From Desmodus rotundus (taxonomy: Eukaryota > Chordata > Mammalia > Chiroptera > Phyllostomidae), in contig NC_071391.1 in assembly GCF_022682495.2 (NCBI RefSeq), positions 14,917,680 through 14,981,679 on the forward strand: 64,000 bases of DNA. Direction: 5' to 3'. How positions within the stretch are numbered: position 1 is the first letter of the stretch; each line of letters begins with the position of its first letter. The notes beneath the pieces are model-generated. The model searched no databases, was not told the origin of the DNA, and saw only the letters and a list, made by a program, of their open reading frames with translations. Position numbers and translations under genes: made by a program. Below are positions 59,161-64,000 of this stretch, one piece after another.

Positions 59161-60452
59161 GCTCCTATCCATCCCCCTTTGCCCTCCGTGGCTGTTTGGA
59201 AGTTGAGCTGTGATTCACAGTGTGGGTATATGTCATCATTAAAAACAATAATAAAGCCTCTTAAGGGTATTTTCAGCAAATGCTGGCTACATAGACAGAA
59301 AAGCAATACTTTGCTCACTGTTTAGATGAGGAAAATGAAAACTTACTATCTCTCCATGATGTCAAGGAGCAGTCACCGCACACAGAACACAGGCCCACCT
59401 TGCCTTGTTCTCACGGCCAACCACGCCCAGGAGATGGGGCCTCTTTGAGTGGACACCCCACTGACTTAGCTTCATGTGAGGGACTGACGGGTATGTGGGA
59501 CTGTGAAGAAGCTGCCTGGGTAAATTTAAAACAACGTGATAAAGAAAAGAAGGAAAACGTTGGGGATGGAAAATATCCAAGAAGGGAGAAAAGGACCAGG
59601 GAGCTGCCGTGAGTCACACGTGGACGTGAGGCTGGCCTGAGGCCAGAATGTTCTGGCAGAAGTTGGGCTGAGTGAGCAGGAAACTGGGGTGGTGAGAACC
59701 TGTCATCCCATCCTCTCGCATACGTGTCCCAGCCAGAGGGCAAGGGGGAAGCAGGAAGTGTGATGAGGCCCGGGGCTGCTGCCCCTTCCCGGGCTTACAC
59801 TCAGGGCGTGCGCCCCCCCAGTCAGAACTAGAGAAAACTGAAGGGTGGTGTGCAGATGGCGGCTACATCCACCACTTTCTGGACTGCTGACCCCTTCCCA
59901 GGGAGTGGACAACGCGCCTGACATCCACCATCTCAATCTTGACCATAAGTCCGCAGTTGCCATAAGTCTCCTCACCCAGCAGGACAGTAAGCTGAGTTCT
60001 TGCCCAAGCTGATACTTAGCCACAAAACAGCCCTGAAATCCATCTAATGCCAAAGCTATACTCTCCCTCCTGCATCCTCAAAGGGAGGTAGAGGTGACTA
60101 TGGCCTTGCAGCCAGCAGACGAGAAGGTACAGAGTAGAGATGCAGGAGAACAGCCTGGAGGAAAAGGGGTGATGCAGCCCCACATGGAAGAATTGGGGGA
60201 AGAATAGGGAGGGTACAAGAAAATAGATGTCAGTTCAACGGAAGAAAACACTCGGACCTAGCAGAGCCAGCCCGATCCAGCCCAAGGTGGCCCAGGCTGC
60301 ACTGGAGGCCATGAGCCCCAAGTCCCTGGGGGCGGTTAGGCTGATACTGACAACCACCTGGCAAGAGCTTTGGGCTGAGGAGTCTACCAAGCATTCGGTT
60401 GCCGTTAAGCCCTTCAGCTTTTGTGGAGTTGACTCATTTGACACTCACCCAG
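59161..60452. other. Unique non-coding sequence
   Basis: AAAACAATAATAAAGCC near 59242 and GTTTAGATGAGGAAAATGAAAAC at 59320-59342 are possible small repeat scraps (the second an antisense MIR core). Otherwise no repeat or exon is recognised. Confidence 0.4.
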
Positions 60453-60454
60453 CC

Positions 60455-60590
60455 TTTTGCATGAGCAGCGGAGAACACAGATCCACCTTACAGAGACGAT
60501 GAGGGTGCTAGAGAGGTGGAGCAACTGGCCCTAGGTCACACAGTGGAGCAGAGTTGTGACTGGGGCCCAGGTCTTCCTCCGAACCGTGCC
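60455..60590 (-). mobile_element. MIR SINE, antisense
   Basis: CCACCTTACAGAGACGATGAGGGTGCTAGAGAGGTGGAGCAACTGGCCCTAGGTCACACAGTGGAGCAGAGTTGTGACTGGGGCCCAGG (60483-60571). Antisense MIR 'acagatgaggaaactgaggcacagagaggttaagtaacttgcccaaggtcacacagctagtaagtggcagagc' with moderate changes. Confidence 0.9.
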
Positions 60591-60734
60591 GGGTGTGGGT
60601 AGGAGTTTAACCAAGCTAACCTGGACCAGGGGCCTCTGTTCTCACCTTTGTCAGACCCAAGGCCTTCCCAGAATCAGGGAGGATCAAGACATCTCCCTCA
60701 CTCACCTCTCTCATCTCCATAAGGGCTTCACCAC

Positions 60735-60890
60735 CACAATTGCCGCTTTGCTTCAGGGCTGCATCCTCTCTCCCTGCATTGCTCTGGACCATTCCAGCAG
60801 GCTCTCAACTGGCCACCCAACAGTGCCCCGTCCTCCTCTAAACACCAGTAGTGCTCAGCCCAGGGAGCTTTAAAATATACTAACGCTCCT
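60735..60890 (+). mobile_element. L2 LINE ORF2 fragment (weak)
   Basis: CTTTGCTTCAGGGCTGCATCC, CTCTCAACTGGCCACCC and AGGGAGCTTTAAAATATACTAACGC show the order of the L2 segment 'ctactgcaatagcctcctaactggtctccc ... gtgatctttttaaaacgtaaatc'. Diverged and directly followed by L1 sequence. Confidence 0.4.
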
Positions 60891-60892
60891 CC

Positions 60893-61190
60893 CAAAGTCA
60901 CCCATAGAGCTATAGCAGTCAACACAGCATGGTGCTGGCATCAAGACTGGCACACAGACCAATGGAATGGAACTGAGAATTCAGAAACTAAGCTGCACAT
61001 CTGCGGCCAACTGATTTTCAACAAGAGTGCCAAGACTGCTCCATGGGGAAAGAACAGTCCCTTCAACAAGGGGCGCTGAGACAACTGGATGACCACGTGC
61101 CAAAGAAAAACTTTGCTGGACCCCTACCTCACACTATAAACTACAAAAATTGACTCACACTGGGTCAGTGACCTAAATAAGATCCCGCCG
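60893..61190 (+). mobile_element. L1 LINE ORF2 internal fragment
   Basis: GAGCTATAGCAGTCAACACAGCATGGTGCTGGCATC (60906-60941), ACACAGACCAATGGAATGGAAC (60952-60973), CAACTGATTTTCAACAAGAGTGCCAAG (61007-61033), CATGGGGAAAGAACAGTCCC, and TTGACTCACACTGGGTC. Sense L1 ORF2 between the RT and C-terminal parts. No 3' end follows, so it is an internal remnant of a larger rearranged copy. Confidence 0.92.
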
Positions 61191-61349
61191 TCGGATCGCA
61201 GCAGGAGGAAGATCCGGTGCTTCCTAGTTACTGCCTGCACTTCCTAGCTCAGCCTGTGGCAGGGGGCTGGCTGGGACATAAGACACCAGGGACTTCCCTT
61301 TCTGCCTGAGCTCCAGAGCCCGTGTGAGGCTGGCTGGAGAGCACGGGAA

Positions 61350-61622
61350 GAGCGCCACCATGGGCAATGGAGTGTCACTATGGGCATGCAGGATGTCCGT
61401 GGACACTTGGGGCACTACAAAGAGTGCCATGGGGTGACGCTGAGCCTGTGGGTGCCTCAGGGACACCATGAGTGCCTGTGTGGGCCCTGGAGGGGGCCAC
61501 AGTGCAGGTGCTGTCATTGGCACTATAGGCAGAAGACGCCATGGTGATGTGGGATGCAACGGTGGGTGCACACGGGGTGCTGCTGTAGCACTGTGGGTGC
61601 CGTGAGGCGCTACGGCAAACAC
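61350..61622 (+). repeat. Degenerate minisatellite-like array
   Basis: About ten imperfect units built on CAC(T/C)(A/G)TGGG(T/C)(G/A)C: GCCACCATGGGCA, GTCACTATGGGCA, GTGCCATGGGGTG, GACACCATGAGTGCC, TGGCACTATAGGCA, GACGCCATGGTGATG, GCACTGTGGGTGCC. Spacing varies from 13 to about 35 bases. The array is old or built by irregular slippage. Confidence 0.7.
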
Positions 61623-61639
61623 AGTCGTTAGGGCAGGAG

Positions 61640-61825
61640 CCCTGTGTTTGTGTCCTAAACTCGCTACTTTTTAGAGGTGAAGTCTAGAGTAATTTACAAC
61701 TTCTCTGAACCCCAGTCATCCTGACCTATAAAAATTGGATTAATACCTGCTTCCTGAGTTGTGGGGAAGATCAGCTATTATCTGCAGAAAGGGTCCAGTA
61801 GAGATCATCATGGTCAAGTGTAAAC
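61640..61825 (+). mobile_element. MIR SINE
   Basis: TGTGTTTGTGTCCTAAACTCGCTAC, GTAATTTACAACTTCTCTGAACCCCAGTCATCCTGACCTATAAAAATTGGATTAATACCTGCTTCC (61690-61755), GAGTTGTGGGGAAGATCAG. Sense MIR, diverged; the 'tgtgaccttgggcaag' words are mostly lost. Confidence 0.8.
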
Positions 61826-63065
61826 CATGAGATAAAGGAGGAACTGCTCATACCCGAGGTGGCCCCACGCCCCAGGGTGTCAGAACAGAGAGCTGACACA
61901 ACCCAGGCCTAAACTCAGACTGTTTTTAGACCAGGCACAGAAAGAGGTATGTGTCTCCAGGGTAACCCCACAGCTTGATCACAAACACCCGGCTCTCACA
62001 TCTCAACACCCTCAGCCTCTTCTAGGAGGTCACCTTGGGAGGCCACCTCATTCCAGCGGACTGCCATCATTCCAAGCAAACAGGTATGCCTGCAGGCAGT
62101 TCCCTCGCCCTCCTAGCCACCCAGGGAGGTGCATGCTATTTGCCAGAAACTGACGATCTGGGAGATCAAGTCACGCACCTGGAGTCAGGCAGCTGCTGCA
62201 AAGCAGAGCTGGGGCTCGGCCTCCCCAGCCTTGGGTTGGTGAGGGTTCCTGCAACTGCACAGGCCTGTCTGCCTGTGGCCATATGGTCATCTGTGTACTT
62301 TTCCTATGACTCTACGACATCGGTCTGTTTCTTGGCTCACAAGAGGGACAAGGCTAAATCACTTTGCTCCCTCGGCCACCCTCCTAAAGGTAACCCCAGA
62401 ACAATAGTACGCTTGCTTCTTTTCCCTGTACTTAAAGAGATTCTTCCCCTTTGTTCACACAGGCCCACGGCTTCCTGATTAGAGAAGCTTCCGTAGCAGA
62501 AAGGTCCTGGGGAAGTTAAGCTTTTTCCGACTCACTTCAGAGCCTTCTCCTGATTAAGAAAACCACGCAAGATCCAGGCTTTGTGATAAGGCAACGGTTT
62601 CCTGTGGGGATCAGTGCGTCTGCTGCCAGGAGGCTTACAGTGAAGATTGTGGCCCAGGCTGGCCGGTGGCCGAGTGGGGGAACTGCAGGGCACAGGCCCT
62701 ATCGAGGGGGAGAGAAAGCCCGTGAAGGTCCCAGGCCTCGTCACTCCTCTGCCACCGCCCATTTGGCCTGGCCCTGCCTTATCTGCCTGTCGGAGCCAAC
62801 CACTATGCCTTGGATTCCAGCTGGAAAGCCCCGGGCCAGCCGGCAACGCAGTCTGAAAGTGAGAAGGTGAGCTGGGAGACCAGGGGACTGTCGGGTCAGT
62901 GACGAGCGCAGTGGCAGAAGGCTTCCCAACCACAGGCACCAGAGGAGCCAACACTGCAAGTGCCATCAGGCAGCTTTACAGTGTGCTCACTGCCCCCCAC
63001 CCCCCAGCAGCCCCAAGGGTAGGGAAGCCGGCGCAGGGGGTGTGGGGGAAGGAACAGTGTGGGGA
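61826..63065. other. Unique non-coding sequence
   Basis: No confident repeat. GGAGTCAGGCAGCTGCTGCAAAGC near 62181 is MIR-like but isolated. A 147-codon + frame at 62035-62478 has no domain or splice evidence. No gene is supported. Confidence 0.4.
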
Positions 63066-63069
63066 GCTT

Positions 63070-63262
63070 TCTGCATCTCATCTCCTCTTCTCCCCCAAAC
63101 AACCCCATGGGTAGGCGTTATGCACCCATTTTAGAGATCAGACAACCAAGACTCACAGAAGTTTGTTGAAGAGCCCCAAGTTTAAAAAAAAATTTAGATC
63201 AAGAAAACAAAAACTTGTTTTTAACTTTAAGCCTCAAGTCACAGAGCTGGTAAGCAAAATAC
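63070..63262 (-). mobile_element. MIR SINE, antisense, with a 50-bp insertion
   Basis: AACAACCCCATGGGTAGGCGTTATGCACCCATTTTAGAGATCAGACAACCAAGACTCACAGAAG (63099-63162), then GAGCCCCAAG, a foreign AT-rich piece at 63181-63230, and then TCACAGAGCTGGTAAGC. Without the insert the sequence reads as normal antisense MIR. Confidence 0.88.
63173..63238. mobile_element. 50-bp AT-rich insertion with 8-base direct repeats
   Basis: Direct repeats GCCCCAAG (63173-63180) and GCCTCAAG (63231-63238) flank an insert of exactly 50 bases. The insert starts TTTAAAAAAAAA and ends TTTTTAACTTTAA, so its ends are roughly inverted, and it contains AAAACAA...TTGTTTT. An 8-base duplication with inverted ends is the pattern of hAT-type miniature DNA transposons. 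A short A-rich retro-insertion is the alternative. Confidence 0.55.
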
Positions 63263-63286
63263 ATTAGAATTGTAGGGTAGTTCACG

Positions 63287-63505
63287 CGAGGGCTTCACAC
63301 TCGGTCGTGTTCCTCGCTGCTGTGAGACCTTGGGTAAATCCCTCAGCTCCTCTAAGGCCCGGTTTTCTCCTTTGTAAGACGGTGTTGATAACAGTGCCAA
63401 GATCACGGGGCTGTTGAGAGGACCAGGTGAGATGATGCAGGGAGTGTGCTTAGCACAGTGTCTGGCATGGAGAAGCCCTCAGCGTTGGTTATTCTGACTT
63501 TCCAG
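63287..63505 (+). mobile_element. MIR SINE, near full length
   Basis: CGCTGCTGTGAGACCTTGGGTAAATCCCTCAGCTCCTCTAAGGCCCGGTTTTCTCCTTTGTAAGACGGTG (63317-63386), GGGGCTGTTGAGAGGACCAGGTGAGATGATG (63408-63438), TTAGCACAGTGTCTGGCATGGAGAAGCCCTCAGCGTTGG (63451-63489). All sense MIR blocks except the extreme 5' end. Confidence 0.95.
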
Positions 63506-63750
63506 ATTAGCAGGGACTCGAACCCAGTTCCACTTGCACCTCAGACCCTACTGCCAATCCACTGAGGGTCTACGTCATCCTTTGCCTGAGACTGGCAATC
63601 AAATCGCCTCGGAGCATTCCAATGGCCCCCCACAGCCTTCCCCGAGCCCCAGCCCCACCTCTGCCTCCCTGCTGTCCCACCGTGCCTGTCACTGCTAGCT
63701 CAGCCCTGGTCTTGGAACCTGAGAACCTGAACACGTGAGGGTTGAAGCAG
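63506..63750. other. Unique non-coding sequence
   Basis: GGGACTCGAACCCAGTTCC at 63513-63531 looks like an MIR B-box complement, perhaps a separate antisense scrap. Nothing else is recognised. Confidence 0.4.
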
Positions 63751-63751
63751 A

Positions 63752-63838
63752 TGCAAGGCACAGCGGCCCCGCTTTACAGAGAAGAAAACGAGAACCAACG
63801 AATAAAATGGCTTATGAGGACACGGGAGGCACATGGGT
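63752..63838 (-). mobile_element. MIR SINE, antisense fragment (weak)
   Basis: GGCCCCGCTTTACAGAGAAGAAAACGAGAACCAACGAATAAAATGGC (63766-63812) fits 'ccccattttacagatgaggaaactgaggcacagagagg' with several changes. Adjacent blocks are unclear. Confidence 0.55.
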
Positions 63839-64000
63839 GGCACAGGCCAGGCCAAAGCGCAATGTCCTGGCTCCTCTCCACAGCCTTCCATGGGGCCTCC
63901 AGACCTTCACGCATCCTGGGATCAGGGCGGCCCAAGAAGCTCCAGAAGTTTACCAGCGCCTTTCCATTCTCAGTTCCATCACGGGATGTGAACTCTATCC

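Noticed and set aside
62035..62478. 147-codon open frame, plus strand
   Set aside because: No recognisable domain, no splice evidence and no sign of conservation visible from one sequence.

Overview
This is mammalian nuclear DNA, most likely from a bat. The best clue is a single tRNA-derived SINE of the VES type at 21297-21502. It has degenerate pol III A and B boxes, a CT-rich segment and an AAATA-rich tail, and VES SINEs are known from Chiroptera. Everything else recognisable is shared by placental mammals: MIR and L2 copies, 5'-truncated L1 copies, an MLT1-type (ERVL-MaLR) solo LTR, (CA)n, (GA)n and (GAAT)n microsatellites, and homopolymer runs. The species call is an inference from one element.

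I could not support any protein-coding exon, tRNA, rRNA, CRISPR array or bacterial-type operon. The longest open frames (203, 191, 176 and 173 codons) are about what chance allows in 64 kb of roughly half-GC DNA. Frames that resemble known proteins are decayed L1 ORF2 or L2 reverse-transcriptase relics. The window is therefore intergenic DNA or part of a large intron, and which of the two cannot be decided from the sequence.

Layout. 1-3.9 kb: unique DNA with MIR fragments and one L2. 3.9-5.7 kb: an antisense L2 split by a 0.95-kb L1. 5.7-21 kb: mostly unique DNA with MIRs, L2 pieces, two LTR-like relics, a locally duplicated 66-70 bp sequence near 9.0 and 9.7 kb, and an AT-rich block with TAATTA-type motifs at 13.2-13.6 kb. 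21-22 kb: the VES SINE followed by an L1 3' end. 22-45 kb: dense MIR and L2, an MLT1-type LTR at 25.3 kb and a long L2 at 32.1-32.9 kb. 45.3-46.4 kb: an L1 with an inverted 5' part (twin-priming structure). 46.5-53.9 kb: compound microsatellites, MIRs and unique DNA. 53.9-58.8 kb: a 1-kb L2, then a 3.2-kb L1 carrying a nested L1, a (GA)n tract and a GC-shifted patch. 59-64 kb: an L1 ORF2 fragment, a degenerate minisatellite and MIRs, one of which carries a 50-bp insertion flanked by an 8-bp direct repeat.

The repeats form a record of layered insertions: MIR and L2 first, then L1 copies and the MaLR LTR, then the bat SINE and microsatellite growth. Repeat family names are from memory of consensus sequences without alignment software, so boundaries are approximate (about 10-40 bases). 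Subfamilies are named only where the match is clear. The most useful leads are the duplicated element at 9.0/9.7 kb, the mini-insertion at 63.2 kb, the GC-biased patches inside L1 copies, and the unusual number of long G/C homopolymers.
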